Origin: Nocardioides bruguierae
GTDB lineage: Bacteria > Actinomycetota > Actinomycetes > Propionibacteriales > Nocardioidaceae
Assembly: GCF_023656415.1 (NCBI RefSeq)
Contig: NZ_JAMOIL010000007.1
Location: 56,667-120,666 of the forward strand
Direction: 5' to 3'
DNA: 64,000 nt
In this document: positions 30,334 to 38,876 of the stretch, in pieces
How the letters are laid out: the number at the start of each line of letters is the position of its first letter
How positions within the stretch are numbered: position 1 is the first letter of the stretch
Program-made: the position numbers and the translations under genes
Notes under the pieces: model-generated
Database searches by the model: none
The model's input: the letters and a program-made list of their open reading frames with translations, nothing else
What the model was told of the DNA's origin: nothing

Positions 30334-31926
30334 TCAACCGACCGGCACCGTCCAGCGGAACACCGTGCCCTGGGGGTCGCGGGGGAGCAGGTCGAAGCTG
30401 CCGCCGAGGTCGACGGAGCGGGTGCGGGCGTTGCGCAGGCCGCTCTCGTGGTCGGGGGTGCCGGGCCCGACGCCGTCGTCCGCGACCTCGAGCACGAGGA
30501 GGCCGTCGGCGCAGTGCAGCAGCACGCTGGTGCGCGACGCCTTGGCGTGGCGGGAGACGTTGGAGAGCGCCTCGCGCAGCACGGGGACGACCTGCTCGGC
30601 GACCTCGGGGGAGACCGCGGTGTCGACCGGCCCCTCGATGGTGACCTCGGGGTTGTGGCCGAGCAGGCGGGCGTACTCGCGGGCGAGGGTGCGGGTGCGG
30701 GTCTTGAGGGAGGCCTGGCCGTCGCTGGTGAGCTCGAAGATGGTGCCGCGGATGTCGCGGATGGTGTGGTCCAGGTCGTCGACGGCCTTGCCGATCCGCT
30801 CGGCGAGCACCGGGTCGTCGGTGCCCATGGACGCCCCCTGGAGGTGCAGCCCGGTGGCGAAGAGCCGCTGGATGACGGTGTCGTGCAGGTCGCGGGCGAT
30901 CCGCTCGCGGTCGCCGATGACGGCCAGCTGGGCACGGTCGCTCATGGCCTGCGCGCGGTCGAGCGCGAGCGCGGCCTGGTCGGCGAAGGAGATCAGCAGC
31001 TCGCGCTCCTCGGCCTCCAGGGCGTGGGTGTGCTCGTCGAAGAACGTGATCAGCAGCGCCGCCCCCGTCAGGTGCGAGCGCAGCGGCACGACGAGGGCAC
31101 GGATCGCGCCGACCCGGCACTCCTGCGGGTCCTCCACGGGGCCCTGCACCGACTGGAGCAGCGCCAGCAGCTCGACGCGCAGCGCCTCCTCGTCGTCGAC
31201 GGTCGCGATGACCGCGGTGTCCGCGGCCTCGGCCGGGTCGTCCTCGGCGTGCACCACCGCGGTGCCGCGGGCCCGGACGACGTGGCTGGCGGCGCGGGCG
31301 ACGCGGCGCAGCGCCTCGTCGTGCTGCAGCGGCGGCTGGAGCTCGTCGACGAGCTCGGCGGCGGCCTGGAGCCATTGCCGTCGCCGCTCGCCGAGGGTGT
31401 AGGCCCGGGCGTTCTCGATGACGAAGCCGGCGGCCGAGGCCAGCGCCTCGACGAGCATCACGTCGGTCTCGGTGAAGTCCTCGCCGCCGTCCTTCTCGGT
31501 GAGGTAGAGGTTGCCGAAGATGGTCCCGCGGATGCGGACGGGCACCCCGAGGAACGTCTCCATCGGCGGGTGGTTCGCCGGGAAGCCGTAGGACGCGGCG
31601 TGCACGTTGAGGTCGTGCAGCCGCAGCGGCCGCGGGTCCTTGATCAGCAGGCCGAGGATGCCGCGTCCGCGCGGGGGAGCCCCGATGGCGGCCTGGGTCT
31701 CGGCGTCCATGCCGTGCACCAGGAACTCGCTGATCTCCCCGTCGGCGCCGACGACGCCGATCGCGCCGTAGCCGGCGTTGGTCAGCTCGCAGGCGGCGCG
31801 GACGATCCGCTGGAGCACGCTGGCCAGGTCGAGGTCGCTGGAGATCGCGACGACCGCGTCCAGCAGGGCGTGGGCGTGACCGGTGAGCTCTTTGCGGCGG
31901 TGGGGCACGCGCCCAGTCTCACCCAT
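30334..31926 (-). CDS. DevS-type GAF sensor histidine kinase
   Basis: 530 residues, cytoplasmic. Two GAF domains (about 20-175 and 195-335), then a HisKA_3 dimerisation block ERIARDLHDTVIQRLF with the phosphorylated His, N-box EALSNVSRHAKAS and G-box VADDGVGPG. GAF 1 strongly resembles DevS/DosS (RPLRLHDL, YGFPANHPPMETFLGVPVRI); His119 in HPPM aligns with the region of the haem-ligating His149 of mycobacterial DevS, so it may sense redox state, oxygen, NO or CO. ATG 31926 has GGAG 11 bases upstream. It lies 38 bases after the PPOX-fold gene on the same strand. Confidence 0.9.
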   Translation of the reverse strand: MGETGRVPHRRKELTGHAHALLDAVVAISSDLDLASVLQRIVRAACELTNAGYGAIGVVGADGEISEFLVHGMDAETQAAIGAPPRGRGILGLLIKDPRPLRLHDLNVHAASYGFPANHPPMETFLGVPVRIRGTIFGNLYLTEKDGGEDFTETDVMLVEALASAAGFVIENARAYTLGERRRQWLQAAAELVDELQPPLQHDEALRRVARAASHVVRARGTAVVHAEDDPAEAADTAVIATVDDEEALRVELLALLQSVQGPVEDPQECRVGAIRALVVPLRSHLTGAALLITFFDEHTHALEAEERELLISFADQAALALDRAQAMSDRAQLAVIGDRERIARDLHDTVIQRLFATGLHLQGASMGTDDPVLAERIGKAVDDLDHTIRDIRGTIFELTSDGQASLKTRTRTLAREYARLLGHNPEVTIEGPVDTAVSPEVAEQVVPVLREALSNVSRHAKASRTSVLLHCADGLLVLEVADDGVGPGTPDHESGLRNARTRSVDLGGSFDLLPRDPQGTVFRWTVPVG

Positions 31927-31964
31927 CGCCGGGCTCCGCGGGGCCGGACGGCGCGCGGGCGGCG

Positions 31965-32411
31965 TCAGACGGCGCGGGCCGTGTGACCGTCGAGGGTCTC
32001 CATGACGTCCCACCCGTCGCCGAGCCGGCGTCCGGTGATCTCGGTGAGCCGGATGCCGACGTGCAGGTTCCGGTTGCCGGCGGCCCAGGGACGCGGCGGC
32101 CAGACCTGCCGGATCGCCTGGAGCGTCGCGGGGTCGGTGATCACCTCGCCGCGGCCGCGCACCAGCACGCTCCAGCCGCGCTGCTGCTGGTGGTCGAAGT
32201 GGTCGGTCTCGAAGGCCAGCACCGTGCCGGAGGCGTGCGTGCCCAGCAGCGAGTACGGGCTCGTGCGGACGACGACGCGGTCGGCGACGAGGGAGTAGTT
32301 GACCGGGATGATGTGCGGTCCCTCCGGCGTCGAGATGGCGATCCGACCGGTGGAGCCGGCGCGGAGGAGAGCCTCGCTCTCGGACAGGGACAGCTCGATC
32401 GACTGGAGCAC
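31965..32411 (-). CDS. Pyridoxamine 5'-phosphate oxidase-fold protein
   Basis: 148 residues with a split-barrel flavin-binding fold (GRIAISTPEGPHIIPVNYSL, SYSLLGTHASGTVLAFETD, GWSVLVRGRGEVITD). Such proteins bind FMN, F420 or haem and many belong to actinobacterial hypoxia or nitrosative-stress regulons; the exact substrate is unknown. Start GTG 32411 is set by the ribosome site GGGAGGAACA; an ATG seven codons upstream has none. It is the first gene of a probable two-gene operon with the DevS-type kinase. Confidence 0.8.
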   Translation of the reverse strand: MLQSIELSLSESEALLRAGSTGRIAISTPEGPHIIPVNYSLVADRVVVRTSPYSLLGTHASGTVLAFETDHFDHQQQRGWSVLVRGRGEVITDPATLQAIRQVWPPRPWAAGNRNLHVGIRLTEITGRRLGDGWDVMETLDGHTARAV

Positions 32412-32484
32412 TGTTCCTCCCCATGGGGTCATCGGGTTCGTGGCTGGACCGTTCCATGGTCCTCGCGCACCCGGGGCAAGACAG

Positions 32485-32514
32485 GGGCCGATGGTCCCCG
32501 GGCGCGGGGACCAT
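32485..32514. promoter_or_regulatory. Overlapping inverted repeats upstream of the PPOX-kinase operon, one resembling a DevR box
   Basis: GGGCCGATGGTCCC (32485-32498) matches 11 of 14 positions of GGGACT-WW-AGTCCC. It overlaps a second perfect repeat, ATGGTCCCCG (32491-32500) and CGGGGACCAT (32505-32514). The site is about 75-100 bases upstream of the GTG at 32411. Confidence 0.4.
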
Positions 32515-32579
32515 GGCGCTTGATTCCGGGCCGCTCCGGCCCGCTCACGGCCGCTCCGGGCTGCTCCGGGTGGCCGGGA

Positions 32580-32996
32580 TCAGTCGTGCACGCCGTCGAG
32601 GTAGACCCAGTGCCCGGCGCGCACCACGAAGCGGCTGCGCTCGTGCAGGCTCCCGGGCCCGGACGCGGCGGAGTACCGCGCCGTGAACTCCACCCAGCCC
32701 TCGGCGTCGGCGCCCTCGGCGTCGGCGCCCTCGCCGGTGGTGCCCGCGCCGTGCACCTCCAGGCCGGTCCACGTGGTGCCAGGGTCCGGCTCGAGCGCGG
32801 CCGGGTCACGCGGCCTCGTCCGGGGGTGCCAGGTGCGGAACAGGTGGTCGGCGTGGCCGAGGGCGAACGCCGTGTAGCGGCTGCGCATCAGCTGCTCGGG
32901 GCCCGTGGCGCGTGCGGCGCCGCGGTGCAGCGGGCCGCAGCAGTCGTCGTAGGTGCGGCCGGTGCCGCAGGGGCAGGGGCCACCGCCGGAGATCAC
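32580..32996 (-). CDS. YchJ family protein (SEC-C/NTF2-like)
   Basis: 138 residues. The N-terminal zinc motif PCPCGTGRTYDDCCGPLH is a SEC-C-like metal site; the family block MRSRYTAFALGHADHLFRTWHP and the NTF2-like beta sheet (WVEFTARYS...RFVVRAGHWVYLDG) follow. Function is unknown. GTG 32996 is preceded by TAGGCT six bases upstream, so the mRNA is probably leaderless. A six-residue repeat (GADAE) lies in the middle. Confidence 0.9.
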   Translation of the reverse strand: MISGGGPCPCGTGRTYDDCCGPLHRGAARATGPEQLMRSRYTAFALGHADHLFRTWHPRTRPRDPAALEPDPGTTWTGLEVHGAGTTGEGADAEGADAEGWVEFTARYSAASGPGSLHERSRFVVRAGHWVYLDGVHD

Positions 32997-33002
32997 CGGA
33001 CC

Positions 33003-33008
33003 AGCCTA
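33003..33008 (-). promoter_or_regulatory. -10 hexamer TAGGCT of a leaderless promoter (YchJ gene)
   Basis: Minus-strand TAGGCT ends six bases before the GTG start at 32996. Confidence 0.55.
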
Positions 33009-33096
33009 GGAGCAGGCCCCGGGGGCGCGCGGACCCCGGACCCACCCGGCGGGCCGACGACGGCGGGCCGACGACGGCGGGAGGGCGCGTCAAGAG

Positions 33097-33110
33097 GGGT
33101 CTTAGGTCCA
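33097..33110. promoter_or_regulatory. Putative DevR/DosR box upstream of the universal stress gene
   Basis: GGGTCTTAGGTCCA matches 11 of 14 positions of GGGACT-WW-AGTCCC. Its centre is 42 bases before ATG 33146, and a weak -10 (CACACT, 33134-33139) lies between, so the box would be near -40 of a leaderless transcript, where an activator is expected. Confidence 0.5.
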
Positions 33111-33145
33111 TGGGAGCCGGGCCCGGTCCGGACCACACTGGAGGC

Positions 33146-34063
33146 ATGAACACCACAGGCCACGAGCACCTCAGCACCCCGGTCTCCGAGCTGGCCGCCG
33201 GCGCCATCGTCGTCGGTGTCGACGGCTCGGAGGCCGCCGCCGACGCGCTCGCCTGGGCGACCGGGCAGGCGGTCCTCACCCGCCGTCCGATCTGCCTGGT
33301 GAGCGCGTGGAAGCCGGTCAGCAACGTCTGGCTGGCCCAGGCCGGGATCGACCCCGGCCCCATCGAGGAGGAGGTCCGCAAGGCCGCCGAGGGCCTGCTG
33401 GACGACGCCGAGGCGACCGTCGCGGAGGTGTCCCCGAGCGTCGAGGTCCACCGCGTCGTCCACGGTGAGGACCCGCGGTCCCTCATGCTCGCCCTCTCCC
33501 GCGAGGCGCACATGATCGTGGTGGGCTCGCGCGGGCTCGGGCCCGTGAAGTCGCTGGTCCTGGGCTCCGTCTCCGCCTCGCTCGCCCGGCACGCCGCCTG
33601 CCCCGTGGTGGTGCTGCGGCCCCGCACCGAGCCGGTCGACACCGAGCACCCGCGCGGCGTGCTGGTGGCCGTCGACGGCACCGAGCGCTCACGCCCGGCC
33701 GCCGAGGTCGCGTTCGAGCAGGCCGCCGCACGAGGACTCCCGCTCACGGTGCTGCACTGCCTGCCGTGGGACCGGGGCGCCTCGGGCCAGAAGATGGACG
33801 TCCACGACCCGACGGTCGCCGACGTCGCGGCCATGGTGGCCGGCTCGGTGGCCGGGCTCGCGGAGAAGCACCCCGACGTCCCGGTCGGCACCGCCCTGGT
33901 GGGCGGCCTGCCGGACGAGGAGGTGCTGCGGGCGGCGCGCGGTCGCGACCTGGTGGTCGTCGGCCACCGGCGCACCGGCCTGATCGACAGCGTGGTCCTC
34001 GGGTCGGTCTCCCTCGCCGTCCTCGAGCACGCGGAGGGCGCCGTGATGGTGGTGCCGGGCTGA
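33146..34063 (+). CDS. Tandem universal stress protein
   Basis: 305 residues with two UspA domains (about 20-160 and 170-305). Both carry the ATP-binding pattern G-2X-G-9X-G(S/T): GSRGLGPVKSLVLGS and GHRRTGLIDSVVLGS. The first domain begins IVVGVDGSEAAADAL and the second VLVAVDGTERSRPAA. In mycobacteria two-domain USPs are prominent members of the DevR hypoxia regulon, which agrees with the box at 33097 and the nearby DevR/DevS-like genes. No ribosome site; start is ATG 33146. Confidence 0.92.
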   Translation: MNTTGHEHLSTPVSELAAGAIVVGVDGSEAAADALAWATGQAVLTRRPICLVSAWKPVSNVWLAQAGIDPGPIEEEVRKAAEGLLDDAEATVAEVSPSVEVHRVVHGEDPRSLMLALSREAHMIVVGSRGLGPVKSLVLGSVSASLARHAACPVVVLRPRTEPVDTEHPRGVLVAVDGTERSRPAAEVAFEQAAARGLPLTVLHCLPWDRGASGQKMDVHDPTVADVAAMVAGSVAGLAEKHPDVPVGTALVGGLPDEEVLRAARGRDLVVVGHRRTGLIDSVVLGSVSLAVLEHAEGAVMVVPG

Positions 34064-34324
34064 CCGGTCCGGCACCCAGCCGGCCACCCAGCACCACGAC
34101 CAGAGCAGGACGACGGCGGCGCCGGTCGAGCGCCCGGCCCGCCGGCGTCCGGTGCCGCCCCTCGTGAGGGACCTCGCCCGCCGCCGCCCCGTGCGGCCGA
34201 CGGCACCAGGGGGAGGGGCGCACCCGGGCCCGGCGCCACTCTCCCGGTGCCGGGCCCGCTGGGGCACGAGCCGCGCCGGAGCAGAGCCGTGCCTGAGCCC
34301 CTGTGCGGCTGTGGAGCCCCGGCG

Positions 34325-34330
34325 TAGCGT
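34325..34330 (+). promoter_or_regulatory. -10 hexamer TAGCGT of a leaderless promoter (MoxR gene)
   Basis: TAGCGT ends seven bases before the GTG at 34338. The gap 34064-34324 upstream shows no gene. Confidence 0.55.
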
Positions 34331-34337
34331 GGCCGAC

Positions 34338-35750
34338 GTGAGCTCCCCGACCTCCGTCACCAGCAGCCCCGCCCCCTCGATCTCCACCCTCGGCGAGCTG
34401 CGCGCCTCCGGGCACGTGCTCAAGCCGCTGCGCACCGAGCTGCGCGACAACCTCCTCGCCGCCCTGCGCGAGGGGCGCGACCCGTGGCCCGGGCTGCACG
34501 GGTTCGACGGCACCGTGGTGCCGCAGCTGGAGCGGGCGCTCATCGCCGGCCACGACGTCGTCCTGCTGGGCGAGCGGGGCCAGGGCAAGACCCGCCTCCT
34601 GCGCACGATGGTCGGCCTCCTGGACGAGTGGACTCCGGCCGTCGAGGGCTCCGAGCTGGGCGAGCACCCCTACGAGCCGATCACCCCGGTGACCCTGCGG
34701 CGCGCCGAGGAGCTGGGCGATGACCTGCCGGTCGTGTGGGTGCACCGCTCCGAGCGCTACGCCGAGAAGCTGGCCACGCCCGACACCTCGGTGGCCGACC
34801 TCATCGGCGACGTCGACCCGATGAAGGTCGCCGAGGGCCGCTCGCTGGGCGACCCGGAGACCATCCACTTCGGGCTGATCCCGCGCAGCCACCGCGGCAT
34901 CGTCGCCATCAACGAGCTCCCCGACCTGGCCGAGCGCATCCAGGTCGCGATGCTGAACGTGATGGAGGAGCGCGACATCCAGATCCGCGGCTACGTGCTG
35001 CGCCTTCCCCTCGACGTGCTGGTCATGGCCAGCGCGAACCCGGAGGACTACACCAACCGCGGCCGCATCATCACCCCGCTCAAGGACCGGTTCGGTGCCG
35101 AGATCCGCACCCACTACCCGCTGGAGCTGACCGACGAGGTCGCGGTGATCCGGCAGGAGGCCGAGCTGGTCGCCGACGTCCCCTCGCACCTGCTGGAGAT
35201 CCTCGCGCGGTTCACCCGCAACCTGCGCGAGTCCTCCGCCGTCGACCAGCGCTCCGGCGTCTCGGCCCGCTTCGCCATCGCCGGTGCCGAGACCATCGCC
35301 GCCGCGGCCCTGCACCGGGCCACCGTCCAGGGCGAGGAGCACGCGGTCGCCCGCGTCGTCGACCTGGAGACGGCCGTCGACGTGCTCGGCGGCAAGATCG
35401 AGTTCGAGTCCGGCGAGGAGGGCCGCGAGGCCGAGATCCTCGCCCACCTGCTGCGCAGCGCCACCCACGACACGGTGCGCTCGCTCTTCCGCGGCCTCGA
35501 CTTCTCCCTGCTGGTGGACCGGCTGGAGTCCGGAGTCATGGTCACCACCGGTGAGCAGGTCACCGCCATCGACTTCCTCTCCGGCCTGCCGGTGCTGGGC
35601 GAGTCCGACCTCTACGACCAGGTCTGCGACGCCGCCGAGGCCACCACGGACGGCGAGCGCGCCGCGGCCATCGAGCTGGCGCTGGAGGGCCTCTACCTGG
35701 CGCGGCGGGTCAGCAAGGAGTCCGGCGAGGGGGAGACCGTCTATGGCTGA
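34338..35750 (+). CDS. MoxR-like AAA+ ATPase
   Basis: 470 residues. Walker A is GERGQGKTRLL (about residue 80), the Walker B equivalent is GIVAINELPDL, sensor 1 is LVMASANPEDY and the second region of homology follows with RFGAEIRTHYPLELTD. This is the magnesium-chelatase-like group whose ATPases act with a VWA protein as chaperone or metal-insertion machines. GTG 34338 follows TAGCGT and starts a natural N-terminus; the frame is open 186 bases upstream. It overlaps the VWA gene by eight bases, so the two make one complex. Confidence 0.9.
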   Translation: MSSPTSVTSSPAPSISTLGELRASGHVLKPLRTELRDNLLAALREGRDPWPGLHGFDGTVVPQLERALIAGHDVVLLGERGQGKTRLLRTMVGLLDEWTPAVEGSELGEHPYEPITPVTLRRAEELGDDLPVVWVHRSERYAEKLATPDTSVADLIGDVDPMKVAEGRSLGDPETIHFGLIPRSHRGIVAINELPDLAERIQVAMLNVMEERDIQIRGYVLRLPLDVLVMASANPEDYTNRGRIITPLKDRFGAEIRTHYPLELTDEVAVIRQEAELVADVPSHLLEILARFTRNLRESSAVDQRSGVSARFAIAGAETIAAAALHRATVQGEEHAVARVVDLETAVDVLGGKIEFESGEEGREAEILAHLLRSATHDTVRSLFRGLDFSLLVDRLESGVMVTTGEQVTAIDFLSGLPVLGESDLYDQVCDAAEATTDGERAAAIELALEGLYLARRVSKESGEGETVYG

Positions 35751-37848
35751 TGTCTGGAGCCAGCGACGTGCCTCCCGGTACGGCCGCTACACCGGCGGGC
35801 CCGACCCGCTGGCCCCGCCCGTCGACGTCCGCGAGGCGCTGGACGCCATCGGCGAGGACGTCATGGCCGGCTACAGCCCCGAGCGGGCCATGCAGGAGTT
35901 CCTGCGCCGCGGCGGACGCTCCCAGAAGGGCCTGGACGACCTGGCCCGCCAGGTCGCCGACAAGAAGCGCGAGCTGCTCAGCAAGCACAACCTCGACGGC
36001 ACCATGCGCGAGGTCCGCGAGCTGCTGGACTCCGCCGTGCTCGAGGAGCGCAAGCAGCTCGCGCGCGACGCCATGATGGACGACGACGACCGCGCGTTCC
36101 GCGAGATGCAGCTGGACAACCTCTCCCCGTCGCCCGCGGCCGCCGTCAGCGAGCTCTCCTCCTACGACTGGGCGAGCCAGGACGCACGCGAGACCTTCGA
36201 GCAGATCAAGGACCTGCTGGGGCGCGAGATGCTCGACCAGCGGTTCGCGGGCATGAAGCAGGCGCTGGAGAACGCCACGGACGCCGACCGGGCGGCCGTC
36301 CAGGAGATGGTCGGTGACCTCAACGACCTGCTCCAGAAGCGGGCTGCCGAGGAGGACACGCGTCAGGACTTCGCCGACTTCATGGACAAGCACGGCGAGT
36401 TCTTCCCCGAGCACCCGCGCGACCTCGACGAGCTGCTCGACGCGATGGCCGCCCGCGCCGCCGCCGCGCAGCGGATGATGAACTCGATGTCGCCCGAGCA
36501 GCGCCAGGAGCTGATGGAGCTCTCGGCCGCCGCCTTCGGCTCGCCCGCCCTCATGGACGCGCTGGCCCAGCTCGACGCCAACCTCCAGGGCCTGCGGCCC
36601 GGCGAGGACTGGGGCGGCTCGGAGCAGATGGGCGAGGGCGGCCAGGGTTCGACACAGGGGCTGGGCCTCGGCGACGGCACCGGCGTCTTCCAGGACCTCG
36701 CCGAGCTGGACGCGCTCTCGGAGCAGCTCTCGCAGGGCTACGGGGGCGCCCAGATGGACGACGTCGACCTCGAGGCCCTGCGCCGCCAGCTCGGCGACGC
36801 AGCAGCCGTCGACGCCCGGACGCTGGCGGAGCTGGAGAAGGCGCTGCAGCGCACCGGCACCCTCGAGCGCGGCTCGGACGGTCAGCTGCGGCTGACCCCC
36901 AAGGCGATGCGCCAGCTCGGCAAGGAGCTGCTGCGCGACGTCGCCCAGCGGATGAGCGACCGCTCCGGCCAGCGCGACATGCGCGCGGCCGGCGCCGCCG
37001 GCGACCGGACCGGTGGCACCCGCCCCTGGGCGTTCGGGGACACCGAGCCCTGGGACGTCACCCGCAGCCTCACCAACGCCATCGTCCGCGAGGCCGGTGA
37101 GCGTGGGGCTCCCGGTGGTCGAGCAGCGAGCGCCGGCGAGCGCACGTCGAGGCCCCGGGTCCGCCTGCAGATCGACGACGTCGAGGTCCAGGAGACCGAG
37201 GCGAGGACCCAGGCCGCGGTGGCGCTGTGCGTGGACACGTCCTTCTCGATGGCCATGGACGGCCGCTGGGTGCCGATGAAGCGCACGGCGCTGGCGCTGC
37301 AGACGCTGATCGCCTCCCGGTTCCGCGGCGACGACCTGCAGCTCATCACCTTCGGCCGGCACGCGGCCACCACCGAGATCGAGCAGCTCACCGCGCTGGA
37401 GCCCGAGTACGAGAAGGGCACCAACCTGCACCACGCCCTGCTCCTGGCGAACCGGCACTTCCGCAAGCACCCCAACGCCCAGCCGGTGCTGCTGGTGGTC
37501 ACCGACGGCGAGCCGACGGCCCACCTCGAGCCCGACGGCGAGGCCTGGTTCGCCTACCCGCCGCACCCGCTGACCATCGCCTACTCCGTGCGCGAGCTCG
37601 ACAACGCCCGACGCCTCGGGGCGCAGACCACGTTCTTCCGGCTCGGCGAGGACCCGGGCCTGGCCCGGTTCATCGACCAGATGGCGAACCGGGTCGACGG
37701 ACGGGTGGTCGCCCCGGAGCTGGACGACCTCGGCGCCGCCGTCGTCGGCTCCTACCTCGGCGGCGGTCCGGGCGGCGGTCGCTGGGGTGCCGGCGGGGCG
37801 TGGGGCGCCGGCGACCTCGGCTGGGGCCGCGGCTTCTGGGCGGATTGA
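35743..37848 (+). CDS. VWA-domain partner of the MoxR ATPase
   Basis: 701 residues. The N-terminal 430 residues are charged and mostly helical. The C-terminal third is a von Willebrand A domain with MIDAS motif CVDTSFSMAMDG, a later Thr region and LLVVTDGEPTAH. The C-terminus is Gly/Trp-rich (GGGPGGGRWGAGGAWGAG). A REP-like palindrome (37111-37153) is inserted in frame before the VWA domain, giving GGRAASAGERTSRP. ATG 35743 overlaps the MoxR stop. The role is likely substrate handling for the ATPase; the client is unknown. Confidence 0.88.
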   Translation: MADVWSQRRASRYGRYTGGPDPLAPPVDVREALDAIGEDVMAGYSPERAMQEFLRRGGRSQKGLDDLARQVADKKRELLSKHNLDGTMREVRELLDSAVLEERKQLARDAMMDDDDRAFREMQLDNLSPSPAAAVSELSSYDWASQDARETFEQIKDLLGREMLDQRFAGMKQALENATDADRAAVQEMVGDLNDLLQKRAAEEDTRQDFADFMDKHGEFFPEHPRDLDELLDAMAARAAAAQRMMNSMSPEQRQELMELSAAAFGSPALMDALAQLDANLQGLRPGEDWGGSEQMGEGGQGSTQGLGLGDGTGVFQDLAELDALSEQLSQGYGGAQMDDVDLEALRRQLGDAAAVDARTLAELEKALQRTGTLERGSDGQLRLTPKAMRQLGKELLRDVAQRMSDRSGQRDMRAAGAAGDRTGGTRPWAFGDTEPWDVTRSLTNAIVREAGERGAPGGRAASAGERTSRPRVRLQIDDVEVQETEARTQAAVALCVDTSFSMAMDGRWVPMKRTALALQTLIASRFRGDDLQLITFGRHAATTEIEQLTALEPEYEKGTNLHHALLLANRHFRKHPNAQPVLLVVTDGEPTAHLEPDGEAWFAYPPHPLTIAYSVRELDNARRLGAQTTFFRLGEDPGLARFIDQMANRVDGRVVAPELDDLGAAVVGSYLGGGPGGGRWGAGGAWGAGDLGWGRGFWAD
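37111..37153. repeat. REP-like element inside the VWA gene
   Basis: CCGGTGGTCGAGCAGCGAGC continues as GCCGGCGAGCGCACGTCGAGGCC. It has the same frame (GGTGGTCGAG...CGAG...GCGAGC...TCGAG-CC) as the elements at 30187-30316. It is read through in frame at a domain junction. Confidence 0.6.
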
Positions 37849-37874
37849 GCGGCCGGTGCCAGCCCCCGGCGCTG

Positions 37875-38771
37875 TCAGCGCCCTGAGATCAGCGCGAGCC
37901 GCGCGGCGAGGTCGGCGATGCCGTCCAGCACCCGCGGCCCGGGGCGGGCCCAGCACCCGTCGGCGTCCACGGCGTGCACGGGGACGCCGGCCGGCAACCG
38001 CCCGGCGGCCACGAGCGCGTCCGCCTGCTGCTGCGCCCCGACCCGGTCGTAGCCGCAGGGCGCGACCACCACGAGGTCCGGGCGGCACCCGGTCACGTCC
38101 TCCCACGTCGTGGGCACCGAGCGCTCCCCGCGGCGACCGAGGAGCGGCTCCCCGCCCGCCGCGAGCACCATGTCCGGCAGCCAGTGCCCGGGCGCGAACG
38201 GCGGGTCGGTCCACTCCAGCACCAGCACCCGGGGGCGCGCCTCGCGCTGCGTGGGCGACTCGGCGTCCGCCGCCGCCAGTGCCGCGAGGGCGGGGTCGAA
38301 CGAGGCCGCGAGCGCGCGGCCGGCGTCCAGGTAGCGACCGCCGGGGTCGAGCCGGGCGGCGATGGTGAGCACCCCGTCGCGCACGTCGGCCAGGGTGTGC
38401 GGGTCGTAGGAGACGACCTCGGCGCGGCAGCCGAGGTGGGCCAGCGCCTCGTCGACGGTGCCGACGTCGAGGGCGCAGACGGCGCAGAGGTCCTGGGTGA
38501 GGACGAGCAGGTCCCCGGCTCCCGCGTCCAGGTCGGCCAGGGCCCCGGCGTCCAGGTGATAGAGGTCCTCGCCCGCGGCGGTGGCCTCGCGCACCCAGGC
38601 GTCGATCCCGGCCGGGTCCAGGCCCTGCGGCATCGAGGTCGAGGAGACGACGCGACGCGTCCGCGCCTGCGCGGGGTGGTCGCACTCGAACGTCACGCCG
38701 ACGACGTCCTCGCCCGCGCCCAGAGCGAAGCAGATCTCGGTCGTCGAGGGGAGCAGGGAGACCACGCGCAC
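37875..38771 (-). CDS. BtuF-like cobalamin/iron-binding protein
   Basis: 298 residues of the periplasmic-binding-protein-2 family (PF01497 type): starts VRVVSLLPSTTEICFALGAG, then DPAGIDAW, LVLTQDLCAVCAL, VVSYDPHTLADV, and C-terminal VHAVDADGCWARPGPRVLDG. No signal peptide or lipobox is present, so it is probably cytoplasmic, unlike true BtuF. Relatives without signals are annotated cobalamin-binding proteins; no ABC permease or ATPase is adjacent. GTG 38771 follows TAGGGT by seven bases on the minus strand, which sets the start well inside the long open frame. Confidence 0.78.
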   Translation of the reverse strand: MRVVSLLPSTTEICFALGAGEDVVGVTFECDHPAQARTRRVVSSTSMPQGLDPAGIDAWVREATAAGEDLYHLDAGALADLDAGAGDLLVLTQDLCAVCALDVGTVDEALAHLGCRAEVVSYDPHTLADVRDGVLTIAARLDPGGRYLDAGRALAASFDPALAALAAADAESPTQREARPRVLVLEWTDPPFAPGHWLPDMVLAAGGEPLLGRRGERSVPTTWEDVTGCRPDLVVVAPCGYDRVGAQQQADALVAAGRLPAGVPVHAVDADGCWARPGPRVLDGIADLAARLALISGR

Positions 38772-38778
38772 GCGCTCG

Positions 38779-38784
38779 ACCCTA
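38779..38784 (-). promoter_or_regulatory. -10 hexamer TAGGGT of a leaderless promoter (BtuF-like gene)
   Basis: Minus-strand TAGGGT ends seven bases before the GTG at 38771. It lies back to back with the clpP promoter region. Confidence 0.6.
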
Positions 38785-38800
38785 GACAAGACGAACCCTG

Positions 38801-38835
38801 GAGGCCGACAGCAGAACGGGTACGCCGACGGCAGA
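38801..38835. promoter_or_regulatory. Two direct repeats upstream of the clpP pair, possible PopR/ClgR operators
   Basis: GAGGCCGACAGCAGA (38801-38815) and TACGCCGACGGCAGA (38821-38835) start exactly 20 bases apart, two helical turns. On the other strand the second reads TCTGCC-GTC-GGCGTA, close to the TCTGCC-N3-GGCAGA palindrome I recall for Streptomyces PopR. Confidence 0.4.
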
Positions 38836-38876
38836 GCCGCCTGGAGCGGGGCACCGGGCGAGGCGAGCGTGGAGCC

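Noticed and set aside
37875..38771. Calling the BtuF-like protein part of a vitamin B12 ABC importer
   Set aside because: It lacks a signal peptide and lipobox, and there is no permease or ATPase gene beside it.
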